NCBI GenBank assembly: GCA_013396655.1 | Contig: WBMV01000259.1 | Coordinates: forward strand, 847,348 to 911,347 | Direction of reading: 5' to 3' | Origin: Campylorhamphus procurvoides | Taxonomy: Eukaryota > Chordata > Aves > Passeriformes > Dendrocolaptidae | DNA: 64,000 nt | Shown here: positions 28,401 through 40,042 of the stretch, piece by piece | How positions within the stretch are numbered: position 1 is the stretch's first letter | Layout: every line of letters starts with the position of its first letter | The notes under the pieces: model-generated | Told to the model about the DNA's origin: nothing | What the model saw: the letters and a program-made list of their open reading frames with translations, nothing else | Database searches by the model: none | Program-made: the position numbers and the translations under genes

Positions 28401-31400
28401 CATAGGACATGAAGAGACAAATTACACTCTCTAAGGTGAACCCTGCTCATTATACCCCTTGGTGGGCCATTCTACCTTCTGCAGAGCTGGTTTTCTCTGG
28501 TCACTGCTGCATTGCTTCCATGGTTAATTCTTTAACTGCAGTGCCTGTGCTGTCCAGGATCAGCTCTACTGACAGACTTTGCACAGCAGATTTCTGGTTT
28601 GCACAGGACGCTTTCTCTAAAAGCCAGAGGCCTGCCAAGGTTTGCACGCTGTAGTTCAGACCAGGATTTGGTGGAAGACTTTTGTGAAACACAAAGAGCA
28701 GAAGGAATCAACGAGAACACAAAAGATTTACCAGCAGAACGCTGACGTGCCTCTGCTGTAATGGTGCTTACTGCTGCTAGACTCGTATTGGTTTACACCA
28801 TGGAATGGAAGGGCTTCAGCAAGGGGGCTTTAAAACCGTGGTGATAAATGGTATAGGAAAAAGAGTGACTTACCAGAAACGCCCCCAGACACGTACACTG
28901 CCACAGTGACTGCCATTGCAAACCCGATGGACACTGTCATGGGCCCGCCGTGGGCTCCTCGGCTGAGGACAGACTGTCCCACACACCCACAGCCCAGCGC
29001 CTGCACCATGGAAGAGAAATGGAAAATCACCAGTGTGCCTGTCAGCTCTGTCCTGGGACAGCTGAGGATGTGCAATATTGAAGCAGTGTAGAAGCTGAGA
29101 TCAGTGGCATGTGTGCCATTGTTGCCTTGGAATGTCAATAATGAGCACTTCTCTCCCTCCAGAAAACAGTTTTCCAGTACAATGATGGGATACAGATCAG
29201 AACTGGGAACCTAAACAAGATCTCAAAGCCCCTGCAACAAAACTTTGCATCGGAAAGTGAAGAGGGAATTAATTGTGTGGTAAGCTTTTAGTTCTGGATT
29301 GTTGTTATAAACAATGAAAAAAATCACTATAAAAGTTATGAAAGATAGTTCAAAAGATTCTAATATTTAATGTTAAAACTCTGGAATGAGACAACTTTCT
29401 GGCTATTACAGTGTGTGTTATTATTATGCTGACTTTATATCACATATAAAGCTCTGTCAAGATATTTCCCTGACTCTACAGCTGACATAGGGATATCTGA
29501 ATGATTCACGTTGGAGAATCCTAAATGGATTTAAACTAGATTCCACTTTATGTTGATTTCCCTCCGAATGAAGTTCAGCAACATATTTACATATTTGTTT
29601 AAGATGGTGTTTATTCAGTTGTAAAGCCCCTGCTTAGCTTCAAGCACATGCTGAGGTCCTATTAACATCAATAGGAAAGATATTCAATGCTACAAAGGGC
29701 CTTTAGTTTGAGATGGACTAACTGATCCATTTCTGTGTCCTTGAAATCTGCTTTTTAAATATATGCATGTATTGCTGAACAAGGACCCAACAGTCTATGG
29801 AAGCTATCAAATAATATCTATAGCCTGAAAACTTCTTCTCTGCAGCTGTAAGTGATGTGAATCATGCCATTTCTGGGATGTGACTAGATTTATCTTGAGC
29901 AAACTTAATTGCTTGTTTCCAGTTGCAAGGCAGTTGCATTCATAACCTGCAAAGTAATGGGAAAATCTCTCCTGCCTTAGGAATAGAATGTACCAAAAAG
30001 ATTTGGTGATTGAAGTTTAACAAGCAAGCCCTACTAGAATAGATGCCATTTAGACAGGCAAAATCATACTTTTGTTCCCATTATTTCCCCAAGGGTTTTA
30101 GCTAACACCAAAATGTGACAGAAAGGCTCTCAATAAACTTACACCCAACCAGTTTTTTGATGCAGCCGGCGTTTCTGTTATAAGTGCCCCGAGACTGTGT
30201 CATATCCCCAGGTGCAGCTCTTGCCTTAAGGTCATAATCATGTAAGCAAACAAAGCATTGTGTGGTGCCAGAGTGTTCCAGCTCTGGGGTTACGTAAGGG
30301 TAGGGTGGTGTTAGATAGCTGCAGTCCATTGGGCTGTGTGATTGAGGGCTCCCAGACACCCTGCAGGCTGCAGTCAGACGCTGGGCAGTGGGGGACGTGC
30401 TTAGGTTGGGTGTGCTCTCACTGCCCCATCCCATACCCAGCGATGCAAAGGGTAAGTACAGATGCACAGAGAGAGATCAAACCAAAATAAAATACACTGT
30501 AGTGGTTCACAGCTAAAATTACAGTGTGGGTTTTGTTTTTAAACTTCACATGAGGCAGTTCTATTCATAATGTATTTGTACCTTTAATATGGAAAGAATG
30601 GTTATGCTGGAACGTGTTAAGTTTAAGATTAGGCCATGAGTCTAGAGGAGGTGGAATTAGCATGCTTTAGCCTCCACTTTGAAGACTTCTCAAAGGGAGT
30701 ATTCCAGAATTGCAGCAAGCAAGATTTCACAAAAGACATGACTCAGACATGGAGCAGGTTCAGTAGGTTGCTCTGAGCTCCTGTGGACACTGGGATGCAG
30801 GTTGTACTCAGGAACCCAATTAGATCTACAAGTGTGCACTTGTGTTCTGAAATGGCATAGACAAGATTTGCAGATTCAAAGAAAGGGCCATTCTTTGGAA
30901 AACATTATCACTTTCTGTGAAGATAATGAAAAAGAGAAGAGTAGAGGAGATGGTTATAACAAGGGATAAGGCATGGTAACAACATCTGGGTGTATCAACT
31001 ACAAATTCATGAGAGAAGAGAAGGAAATAACAGGGGGAGGCTGTGACCTCCCTTCCCTCGTTACCAGGACTGAGGAGAGTCACACAGCTTCTGCTGTGCA
31101 TGTCATGGGGACACACATACCTAGAGATGCTCCCATCCTGTGCTAGCCAGCCTCAGGAGGAGGCAGACAAGCCAGCAGGAGCACAGCTGCACTCGGGGGA
31201 CCTGGGGACACGACTGCCTGCACAGGCACGATGGATGAACTACCGCAGGCACAGCCCGTGGGTGCCCCTTTAGGAGTGGGAAAACTGCAAAGTGAAACTG
31301 CAAACCTGCACATATTCTCTCCATTTGCTGACCTTGTAAGAAGGAGAGAAAGAAGCTGTCTCATACCCACTGTAGCTGGGTTGGTACAACTGGAAACTAT

Positions 31401-34400
31401 CACCTAATCATGTAATTACACCAGCAGCAATTTAATACCCTGTGAGTCTTTGCTTGACTGAGTTAAGACCAGCCAGATCATCAAGTTGTAACTAAATATT
31501 CTAGGGTTTTAGGCAAGCTCAGCCATCATTTGCGCCCACAAAACTCATTGATTGAAGCACATGGAGTTAATGGGAGTTTAATTTACAGTAGAATGTAGCC
31601 AGATCTCTTCATCTTATCTTGTCTATCTTATGTTACCAGGTTTTCCTCTTAGCAGTTGTCTATAGCTTGATCTGCTTAAATTTACAGGAGTAGCTTCAGC
31701 ACCAACTTTTTTTTGTTCACAAAGTAATTAGATGATTGTCATAAAGAACATGTTTGGGTGTGGAAGAGTTGTCTGTACCTTCTCTGCCAAAAAACGTTGC
31801 TCCATAGACATTAGATCCTCCCTTTTGTCTTGGATAACAAGGCTAATGTTAGGAAAGGAAAACAACTGGCTTCCAATGAGCAGAAGCATAATGAGCTTCC
31901 CTAGGGAAGTTTGCAGGGCTTTCTGCATCCCACTCATCAGAGAGACTAAGGATCTGTATTATTTTCAGGATCTTTGCAAATGCTTGTAATATCATTTTTC
32001 AGTGAAAATAGGTTTTCCTCCAATATCTGAATCCGGAATTTTGGGGAATCTATTTTTCTACATGGCTAGGAAATCTTTAGACATCTTAAAGCAGAATGCT
32101 TGTATGAAAAATGCCCCTTTCTTTTCTTCTGGCATTCGTAGCCAGACATTCTGACTGTCACAGCAAAGAAGGAGCCAAGTCTCCTGCTTTTTAGCAGCGT
32201 GGAGACAATGACATGAGTGTGGAGACAATGACCTTGCACCTCAGCAGCTCCAAGCTGGGGTGAATCACACACCTACAGCGGGGGACCACGGGTGGCCCTG
32301 CAGGCAAAGCGTGGCCTCGGTGGCTGCACACCTGATGATGCTGTGCATGAGGACAGAAACTCACCCTGCCACAAGGAATACAGAGCCAGCAGTTGAACAA
32401 AAGTAGTATTTTAATTATAAGCTGGACAGTCTCAATCAGGAAATGCTAGAAAAATAGTTCAGTGAGTGTGCAGTGAGTGTCCTGCCCATTCCGAATCTGC
32501 AGGAGCCGAGGGATATTGCTGGGATACCTCAGGGCATGAGAAGCAGCCCTGGTATTCCACTGCTTAGGGAAACCTCCATGGCTTCTCCAGGCAGCCAGAC
32601 CTAGCACTGCACATTTAGGCCCTTAAAAGCAGGGATAGAGGCTGGAAGAATCAGAGGATCCCTTGGGGGTTGGGAAGAGTGGTTGCATCAGCCCTTCCCT
32701 GCAGGAGGGATCTCTTTGACCAAAATTGCCCATGAAAACCTTACTGGGTTGCCTGTGCAGTACTGTAGTCTTGTCCAGCTCACCCTGCCCAACATTAATA
32801 TTTCTGGGTAGAATTAGTTACTTGTAAAAATGGTAAATAAACTTTTCAGTTAACGAGGTGCTGACTGCTAAACTGATGGTGTCCTCCTGAAGGTCATTAA
32901 TTTGGAGTGTATTTTAGAACTCACTGTCATTTCCACCCCCTTCATTTACACGGCAAGTCTGCTGAAGAATTTGTCTATTGCGTTTCGTAAGAAGGTGTTT
33001 TATAATGGATTAAAAACTCCTTCCCCACAGTCATATTCTTGCTATGTTTGTGTGTCATGTAGGGTCTTAATCCAGGTGTGGCTCCTGAGCATTCTGCCAA
33101 TAGGGACAGTAATGCTGAGAGCAATAAAACAGAGACATGTTAGAGCTTCTACAAGCTCTGCAAGGATTCAGGTTGCAGGAATCTCCTGTTCTTTCAGGCA
33201 CGAGCAATCTTCATCTAGTTTATTGTTTAATATTTGCTCTCTTTTGTTAAATCAGACAGTGTTTTAGCTTTTCAAGGTGAGATAAAAATACAGTTTACCA
33301 GTCAAGGTAATTCTTAAATACTTTGAAAGCACATGGCTCTTATTTTATCAGTAATGAAATGTTTTGGTGGGGTTAGGGGGGGGTTCTGTACATTACGATT
33401 TAATCAAGCTTAGAGTAATAAAAAATCACTATATCCGTTCTCCTGATGGTCTCCTGGGACACAAACAATATCCTCTTGGGTTCAGATGGATTTCCCTTTA
33501 CCTTTTTTCAGACTTGCTATCTAATAAATAAGGGGTGGAAAAAGCCCCCCCTTATAATTTAGTTAATTAAATAGTATAGACATAAACCTTAAAATTATTG
33601 ACATTTTGAAACCATTTTCTAGTGACAGAAAGCAATTCTGCTCGGAGAGGTGAATGTAAATTTAACAAGGTTTTGGATGAATTGTGTATATAAAGCTTTT
33701 AAAGCATATAAAGATCAGGTTCAAATTGCTCTGTGGGAAAAAATACAGTAAAAATATTGAGGGACAAACTATGCTGTGTTATATAAACTGATGCTTTTAA
33801 ATTTTTATTATTGCTTTTGCATATGCAATAGGAGACAAATAAAAGTTCGAAATCATCTGGAGAGAATGCAAAGGTCTGCATTTTCTCGTATTTTATTGTG
33901 ATTAATATTGCACTCTTCATCCTGAAATGCTAAATACTTTTCTTTCCTGAATTAGGGCAACTGGCTTGAGTCAGTTTCTTCGGTAACGATTATTTTTATT
34001 ATCTTACTAATTTGGAGAAATTCGGGAAAGGAAATGAAATGTGATACTCAGACACAAACTTTCAGGAGTGAAACATTGCCCCTTGCATCAGAGCTCGAAA
34101 GCAAAGGCAGGAAAACCTTACCCCATAGCTCCTTGAGGAGAAGAAGAATCTGTTCAGGTGCTGCTTCCCCACGTTACACTTTTACTCTTGAGCTGAGTTA
34201 CCTTTCTTTGCTTTGCTCCTACACCAAGGGAAAAGCTTAAAATCTTCCTGACTCTTAGAGTGAGTTTATTCCCTGTGCCAGCCCTGGGGGATCGTGGCAT
34301 TCAGGAGTGGGCAGGGCAGGCTCGGGGTAGGGGGGTTTCTGTGTCCCTTGGACAGCAGGGCACAGGCACCTTTGCTGTTGCTCTTCCCTCTGGCTGCTGG

Positions 34401-37400
34401 AGCAGAGTGGCTGATCTTTGCTGTGCCCTCCTGCTTGGAGCTGCTTTGGTAGGAGTAATTAAAGCCTAAGCTATTTGCTGTTGAAAAGGGGAAAAAAAGC
34501 TGAATGCTTTTAATACTAAAGAAAATTTTTGGGGACTGGGATACAGACACTGAGTCATGTTTGCCTTTAAACAGGCCATGGGCTGGAGAGCTCACTGGAA
34601 TTCACTCTTATCCAGAATGGGTAAACTGTTGAGATCACAAAGATATAACCTCACTGCATGGCACAAAGTACATTTATTATCTTTTATTCTGTTCTCCAAC
34701 TATTTATGACAGCTTTAAAAAGTTATGACTTTTATTACCTTTTTTTTTTTAATTTGGTGAAACTTTTGAAAAAAAAATCACCCTGTAAATTTGGGTCTGT
34801 AAAACATAAATTCAAGTTTTGCACTCAGAGTTGGATGTTGGAAAGATGCAAATCCTCCATGGGACTCAGGGGGAGTGTCTACATTTCAGTCCTACAGAGG
34901 CAGACTTTCTGGGGAGAATTATATCTACAGAAAAAGCTCTTGGAAAATTAAGTCCAATTTACTGTACACTCATGGTTAAACAATGAGAGCTGAGTTATGT
35001 GTTGGGGCTGATGTTGCAGAAATGAAGATAATTTTCTTTCAAAGCTTTCATGCAACACAACATATGAGTCACCTGAAAGTTTGAAATGTCATATACTGGA
35101 AAACTTAAGCTTGGATTGAAAACAAAAGATTTCCTGTGACTTTTCAGAATTATTTGCTGTAATAAACATTTTGGGGTAAAACAACAGTTAGGTAGCCTTC
35201 CTTTCAGTGTTTTCACACCGCTGAATTAAAGAATGACTTCAGAAATAAAATTTTGTCTAGAAAAAAAGACATTGATTTTGATAGTAGTAAAACAATAGAA
35301 AAATACCTTAACCTCAGCACAGCTAGGGGTCTTCATGACCCCTTTGTCTCCTGTTTACAATGCTGATTTAATTCAGCTGCAAAAAGAGGAAGAGTTTACA
35401 CATCTTCACCAGAGCCAGAACATTAGCAAGATTTAATGCTATCCAAATATTTGCAGCTATGACATTAGATTCATGGGTGGCATCTATTGTTTTCAGGTTG
35501 TACTAGAGCATTGCTGCTGGGGACACTCATGTACGGATCTGTGACATAAGAGCTGCTTTTCCAAGTGCAAACATTGCTAAGGTCCATGGTATTTGCATCA
35601 TCATGTAACATTTAAAAAGCTGAGTGACATATCAAAATATCAGTTATAAAATAGTTTTAATAACCTTTTTTATCTAGCTTTGACAAACTTAAGCTCACTG
35701 TCTAAGAACTAACTATACAAGATCCTGGACTCCAGCAAATTCACTGCTGATGGAAAACAAGACAGCTGTTAGGAGCTACTGATATTTAATTCTGAATCTT
35801 GAAATCATACAGAGCAGATTTTGTTTATACTGTGCAAAGGAAGTGCCTCCCTTTCACAAAAATTCAGAACATGGGATTTATCTTTGTTTAAAGTTTCTAA
35901 GAACAGATTTTGTATTAAACACGAAACACTTAAGGAGTAAAGGATCACAGCTCCATTTGCTTTCATATAATTATATCATGTAATGAGAATTAGAATAACA
36001 GATACATATTACTAGAAAGTATTGTAATTAAAAGGCACTGGAATATAGCCCAATAAAAAAAGATACAGTAAAGTTATTTAAATTTTAATCTTCTGGACTG
36101 ACCAAACACGGGAAATGTCAATCAAAGATTTTTCAGGTGTGACTCAACTCTGCAACAAAGCAGGAGTGCTAACTTATATAATGAAGTGGTCAGAATGGGA
36201 AAACAAGATTAAAATATTTTAATAAAAATATTAAAAGTTAAACAGCCTTCCTCCTCAGGAGCTGGACTGCTCTCAGTGTGGGGTGTTATGTATTCAGCTC
36301 ATGCTTGTCCCCTGCATCCTCTGTGCACACACAAACATTTATTTCAATGGGAACCGCAAGAGACTCCAGCTGGAGACCAGGCTTATAGGGAGATACATAC
36401 ACAGGAATATAGATATTAGGAATATATATACTCCCCACTTGTCTTTATATGCTAAATGGAAGTCTGTTCTGTCTCAGCAAGGAAGTGCCTGCTGCTCTGG
36501 ACATGGGAGATTCTGGCTCCTGTGCAACATCTTTCTGGGAAACACTGTCCAGTAAGATGCTCTTGAGAGTGAAAATGAACTACAAACTCTGTTAGGTGAG
36601 CAGTAGCTGTTAAAGGAAGCCACATGACCCATTTGGCATCTCTTTTTGGAACTGTTTCAGTTCAGATATACTTAATGGCGTCAGTCAGAGTTAATTCCAA
36701 TTTTGTTTGAAAGCAACACAGTCAAGATCCAAGGGGAAATATGGAGAAGAGTGATTAAAAGCAGAGAGGCAGTTGGATAGGTGAGCTCCAGCCTGACTCA
36801 CTGAAAGGTCCCATAAACCATCTATCTGATGCTGTGTGGCTTCTTGACTCCTTTGTGCTGGCAGCCAGGTGTTGTGCCCCCCAGTAACTCACAGGAGCCC
36901 CAGGAGGAAATGCACTGAAGCAGGGAATGTGATGGAGAACAAAAAGCTCTCAAGAGAGAGGAGAGAGCTCTTCCCCAAGGGAGGCCTCGGAGCAGTCCCA
37001 GATACAGAAGGCTGAGGCTGTCTGAGCCTGGGAAATGTGGCTCTCAGCCACCATGGCACAAATGGAGGGATGTTCTCCCACCTCAGGATGCTCCCAGCTC
37101 CTCGAGTTTAGTGTTTCTCACTAACTCTGAGACTGGAATCAGGTGCTTTGCTAAGCTGAGAGAGGGGCTCACACGGGTCATGTCTGTATTACCAAGGGCA
37201 AGCACCTGAGAACCTGAGTGTGGACCTCTCAGGAGGGATTCCTTATGAGGAGCATCTCCACTCTGACCCACTGGACTGAGCATCCATTAATGGTCAGCAC
37301 ACTTGCTGTGATCCTGGAGCTCACCTTCCACTTTCTTTTCACCTGGAAAGGATCCCGTGTACGTGCTCTGAGACCATGCTGCGAGGCAACCTGCAGCGTG

Positions 37401-39802
37401 TTGGGCAGGGATGACCAGGAGATGTTATCCAAGCTGGCTGCCCAGGGACTTTCTCAAGGCTTGTTGCCTCAAACCTGGGCAGCCACACCCAAGGTGAAGG
37501 CTTGGGTTTGCCCTGGTGAGTGATTTCACTTTCTAGATTTCCTGTTTGGAAAACAATGTTGCAAGGCTGAGAGTTACCAAGGAGCTTGTATTGGTTCTTG
37601 GCCTGTGATGTTATTCTCCAGACAGAGTAGAAATAGGTGATCTGGAGGGACAGAATTTCCCCCTGCCAACCCCCAGCAGTGCTGGGTGGTCACTGACTGC
37701 CACACTGAGCCTGTGGGTAACACCCAGGCTGTCTCAGCCTTGCTCCTGCTGCAGGCGCTCCCACAGGCTGTCAAACCCACCACAGTGGCACAAAGTGGCT
37801 TTCAGCAGAGATCCAAATCCACTGTGCCACAGGCTGTGAACCCTTGGCTCACTTTCACTTTGTAACAGGATTAAGACACATCCACCATCCCATTACTATC
37901 ACTTCCTTGGCATACGTGGTGTCTGCTTTTTAAGGATTTCTGTCCTCTGGCTTACCAGGGTGCTCCTTTCATCACTCCAATTTAAGTTAAGGGTTTAATA
38001 TTGATCTGTACTTAAAGAGAAAGTACTTAGTAGCTGGCAGAGCTTAAAAGCAATAGCAATAAATAACAGAAGAAGAGTCAGTTTCTTTACAACAAACACT
38101 TTGTACTGCTGCTAACTTGTGCAGTCTAAACACCAGCTGAGGCATCCAAGCACAGAGAAAGCTGCACTTAATCCATGTGAGGCTCTTCTCTGCTTTAAAC
38201 CAAAGTCAAAACTATAGAAAGGCTAAGGCAGAAATGATAGAAACTGAGGTTATCAACAACAATTTTGTAGCTTCAGTTTCTACTATATTCATATGGTGAA
38301 TATACCAGCAAATGGGATCTGGGTTTGCATTTCCTCCTAGTCTTGTCCAGTAGGACATTAAATAATAGCATTTGTGGTCTAATCTGCACTTTAATACATT
38401 TTCTTCACTTGCTTAATTTCATTAATGGAAAGAGGAGGACGATCTTGTGGTGAGGTCAGAGTACTGGAAGTCAGGTGATGAGGGTTATATTCCGAGCTCT
38501 GCCGCAGGCTTCCTGTGCAGGCTGCTGTAATCAGGTTTGCTAATACACAAAATGAGGATAATGACATTTCCCCTCCTTACCAGGGTGTTGTGACACTTAA
38601 TTCATTAATGTTTGTAAAGTGCCCTGTGCTCCTTGCTTCTAAATGTGCTCCTTACTGTAATAATGTCTTATGGATGGTACTAAATTTGAGAATAATGTTA
38701 GTCTAGTGCCTGCACATTTCAGTTGGCTGAAGTGTAGTAAAGACCATTATTTTCATGTATTTTATGAGCTACTGGAATTTTTTAGATGACTTACTTGAAA
38801 TGTAGCTAATACAGTTATACTTATAAAACATCCTCTGTCAGTATTATGCCTACATATTATTTTTTGTCCTTTTCATTATGATGAAATATTTAGCAATAAG
38901 CAAGATTGCCTTGTTCAGACTAACAGGAGAAAGAAAGAGTTTGGCATAAATATTCTCACTGCTTGACTTCCAGCTCAGCTACTGAGCCTGCTCTCTACCC
39001 TGGTGAATCACAGGGTAGAGCTCTATGTCCCACTGCAAAATGAACAGAAAAACTGAGAAAGAAATTAAGTTAAAAAAAAATCTGAGGAGTTTTTAGTATT
39101 TACCTAAATTGTAGCAGTGCTGCAGAACCAAACAACTGTATAATTTATGTAGTACAGTTAAAAACAAAACAGAAAATGGTTAATTTACAGAATCCCTGAA
39201 GGTTTGGCAATATAACTCCCAGTAAATTCACTATCAATCACATGGCTAAATTTCTACCTTACACAGGAAAAAAACCTCATTTAAAATTTTCTTAATGTAC
39301 AACACAATATGTTTGTTAAAGCAGACAGAATTTGTGCACAGGAGCAAAAGTAGAATAAACTGCTGAGTTTTTAAGAAACAGAAGAGCATTAACAACATTC
39401 ATTGTGCATATCTGGATTTTTCAGAACGTGCTAGTTCACTGCAATTCAACAGCTCTGTGAAACCTAATGCTGATCAGACAGCTGTAATACATAAAGGTAC
39501 CTGGGTTTTATAGCAGGGGTAATTACAGCGGGTGAAGAAAGGACTTACAAACTTACCAGCCAGAGGAGCGATTCGTTCGGGGCTGTGCATTGTCAGGAGC
39601 CACCACTGCTGGGACAGCACAGGAGAGAGCATACATGTCCCCTTACAAGCACTGTCCAACATTACATTAGTAGGAAGAAAGGAAAGCAGCTGACACTTAC
39701 TATCAATATAAAAGTTCCCAGGAACTCTGAGAGGGCTTCTTTAACCAAGCTGTTCTTCAAGGAAAATTTCTCCTTTAAACTCCTTTTGCTTTTCCGGCTC
39801 AT
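16266..39802 (-). CDS. AQP9: Aquaporin-9, complete six-exon coding sequence
   Basis: AQP9 is an aquaglyceroporin of the plasma membrane that passes glycerol, urea, other small neutral solutes and water; in liver it takes up glycerol. Exons (minus strand) are 39701-39802, 28874-29000, 25271-25408, 23402-23520, 21562-21779 and 16266-16428. They sum to 867 nt (288 residues plus TAA), and all joins are GT/AG and in frame. Human AQP9 has 295 residues. The MIP-family half-helix motifs are NPA at residues 81-83 and 213-215, the latter followed by Arg-Asp as in glycerol-permeable members. The selectivity-filter positions Phe61, Cys210 and Arg216 match AQP9. The segment [15 protein letters not shown] (from residue 140) is typical of AQP9 rather than AQP3, AQP7 or AQP10. 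No frameshift or internal stop was seen. The divergent neighbour ALDH1A2 supports orthology. Confidence 0.96.
18425..18770. promoter_or_regulatory. Isolated CpG island inside AQP9 intron 5
   Basis: By hand count there are about 29 CpG dinucleotides in roughly 330 bp at an estimated 65-70% G+C. The surrounding intron is AT-rich and CpG-poor. No TATA box was recognised. The open plus-strand frame 18270-18953 (227 codons) runs through the island, but it has no recognised domain and low-complexity Arg/Pro/Ala composition, as expected from GC-rich DNA. The region could be an orphan promoter or enhancer island, or a GC-rich insertion; sequence alone does not say. Confidence 0.6.
20718..20745. repeat. 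(ATAA)n microsatellite
   Basis: About six ATAA units in AQP9 intron 5. It is a simple repeat with no sign of an associated retroelement tail. Confidence 0.9.
21562..21779 (-). CDS. AQP9: AQP9 coding exon 5
   Basis: The acceptor lies at 21780-21781 (ag) and the donor gtgagt starts at 21561. The exon covers residues 163-236, which include the fifth transmembrane helix and the second half-helix loop. That loop has the sequence GCAMNPARD with NPA at 213-215, filter Arg216 and the glycerol-channel Asp217. It is 218 nt long and starts in phase 0, ending two bases into a codon that exon 6 completes. Confidence 0.97.
21780..23401 (-). other. AQP9: AQP9 intron 4
   Basis: A 1.6-kb phase-0 intron with donor gtaagt (23401-23396) and acceptor ggccag. 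It is AT-rich, with no recognisable repeat, RNA gene or additional exon. Confidence 0.92.
23402..23520 (-). CDS. AQP9: AQP9 coding exon 4
   Basis: The acceptor follows ttctctacag and the donor is gtaagt. The exon covers residues 123-162 and starts in the split Asp codon after the YY of exon 3. It encodes the extracellular loop with the sequon Asn139-Ala-Thr and the AQP9-typical [13 protein letters not shown] stretch. It is 119 nt long and ends in phase 0 with FADQ. Confidence 0.96.
23521..25270 (-). other. AQP9: AQP9 intron 3
   Basis: A 1.75-kb intron with donor gtgagt and acceptor tctctacag. It carries a short CR1-like 3' end near 23.62-23.67 kb and an A12 homopolymer near 24224. No other feature was recognised. 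Confidence 0.9.
23621..23671 (+). mobile_element. Short CR1 LINE 3'-end fragment
   Basis: The segment contains the characteristic CR1 tail words, ggtcttgagggtcccttcc and then ctgtcctgtgatcc, a decayed form of the usual ending. It is antisense to AQP9. With only about 50 bp recognisable, family assignment is tentative. Confidence 0.5.
25271..25408 (-). CDS. AQP9: AQP9 coding exon 3
   Basis: The acceptor follows tttatttttcag and the donor gtgagt starts at 25270. The exon covers residues 77-123 and includes the first half-helix motif GGHINPAV (NPA at 81-83) and the third membrane helix. It ends in the GIYY motif just before the loop. It is 138 nt long, and both ends split a codon after its first base. 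Confidence 0.97.
25409..28873 (-). other. AQP9: AQP9 intron 2
   Basis: A 3.5-kb intron with donor gtaagt at 28873 and acceptor at 25409-25410. No repeat, RNA gene or extra exon was recognised. Confidence 0.9.
28874..29000 (-). CDS. AQP9: AQP9 coding exon 2
   Basis: The acceptor follows ccatggtgcag and the donor is gtaagt. The exon covers residues 35-77, from LGCGCVGQ through the second membrane helix [15 protein letters not shown], with filter residue Phe61. It is 127 nt long, phase 0 at the start, and leaves one base for exon 3. A minus-strand frame continues open upstream of the acceptor but has no AQP similarity there. Confidence 0.97.
38435..38680 (+). mobile_element. Ancient MIR/CORE-type SINE
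   Basis: The order of motifs matches the MIR-like SINEs of amniotes. A decayed tRNA-like head (gtggtgaggtcagagtactgg, then gggttatattccgagctctg in the B-box position) is followed by the core words aaaatgaggataatgac, then accagggtgttgtgacac, and the tail attaatgtttgtaaagtgcc. The copy is highly diverged but nearly full length. Bird genomes hold few SINEs, and those are old. Family name is by recollection of the consensus, not by search. Confidence 0.75.
38993..39020. repeat. Perfect 10-bp inverted repeat with 8-nt loop
   Basis: The arms are ctctaccctg and cagggtagag, separated by gtgaatca. It lies in AQP9 intron 1 with no evidence for a function. Confidence 0.6.
39701..39802 (-). CDS. AQP9: AQP9 coding exon 1
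   Basis: The ATG at 39802-39800 has A at -3 and is preceded in frame by TAG (39832-39830) ten codons upstream, which fixes the start. The 34 residues form a basic cytoplasmic N-terminus ([13 protein letters not shown]) and then [17 protein letters not shown]. The latter is close to human [14 protein letters not shown] and opens the first membrane helix. The donor is gtaagtg directly after ILI. Confidence 0.96.
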
Positions 39803-40012
39803 TTTGGCTTCCTCTGTTGTGCTGGTGCCCTAGTTACAAATACACACAAAATTTGCTCTGTATTCGCCCCTGCTCCAGCTGAACTTTGACACTTTTACTT
39901 AAACATTGAAATATGAGATTTCATCTTGTACAGCCAGTGAAATCATCTGACTGCAGGCATTGACAGAACCAACTCAACATGCCCTAACAATTCATCATGG
40001 GTTTGCCAGTCT
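39803..40012 (-). other. AQP9: Inferred AQP9 5' UTR
   Basis: This is inferred from the TATA box at 40034-40042, which would place transcription start near 40010 and give a leader of about 0.2 kb in the same exon as the ATG. An HNF4-type motif lies inside at 39880-39891. The exact start site is not visible. Confidence 0.45.
39880..39891 (-). promoter_or_regulatory. HNF4-like element near the AQP9 start
   Basis: The minus strand reads TGTCAAAGTTCA, which fits the HNF4 pattern with a CAAAGTYCA core. HNF4A drives many liver genes and AQP9 is liver-expressed. It sits about 120 nt downstream of the inferred start site and could also be read by other DR1-binding receptors. A 12-bp match can occur by chance. 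Confidence 0.35.
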
Positions 40013-40033
40013 GTGCCTCCTCTGAGTGCGCTT

Positions 40034-40042
40034 CTATTTATA
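40034..40042 (-). promoter_or_regulatory. AQP9: AQP9 TATA box
   Basis: The minus strand reads TATAAATAG, a near-ideal TATA box 232-240 bp upstream of the ATG. No CpG island surrounds it, consistent with a tissue-restricted promoter. Confidence 0.7.

Larger units (their letters stand above)
29001..39700 (-). other. AQP9: AQP9 intron 1
   Basis: A 10.7-kb phase-0 intron, the longest of the gene, with donor gtaagtg (39700 downward) and acceptor gtgcag. It contains an ancient SINE near 38.4-38.7 kb and a perfect 10-bp inverted repeat at 38993-39020. No other exon or RNA gene was recognised, and open frames inside are short and unsupported. First introns often hold regulatory elements, but none was assigned here. 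Confidence 0.9.

Noticed and set aside
28874..29138. Extending AQP9 exon 2 upstream to an ATG at 29138 as an alternative start
   Set aside because: The extra residues have no AQP similarity, and a good acceptor (gtgcag) sits exactly where the conserved LGCGC block begins, joining in frame to exon 1 at 39701.
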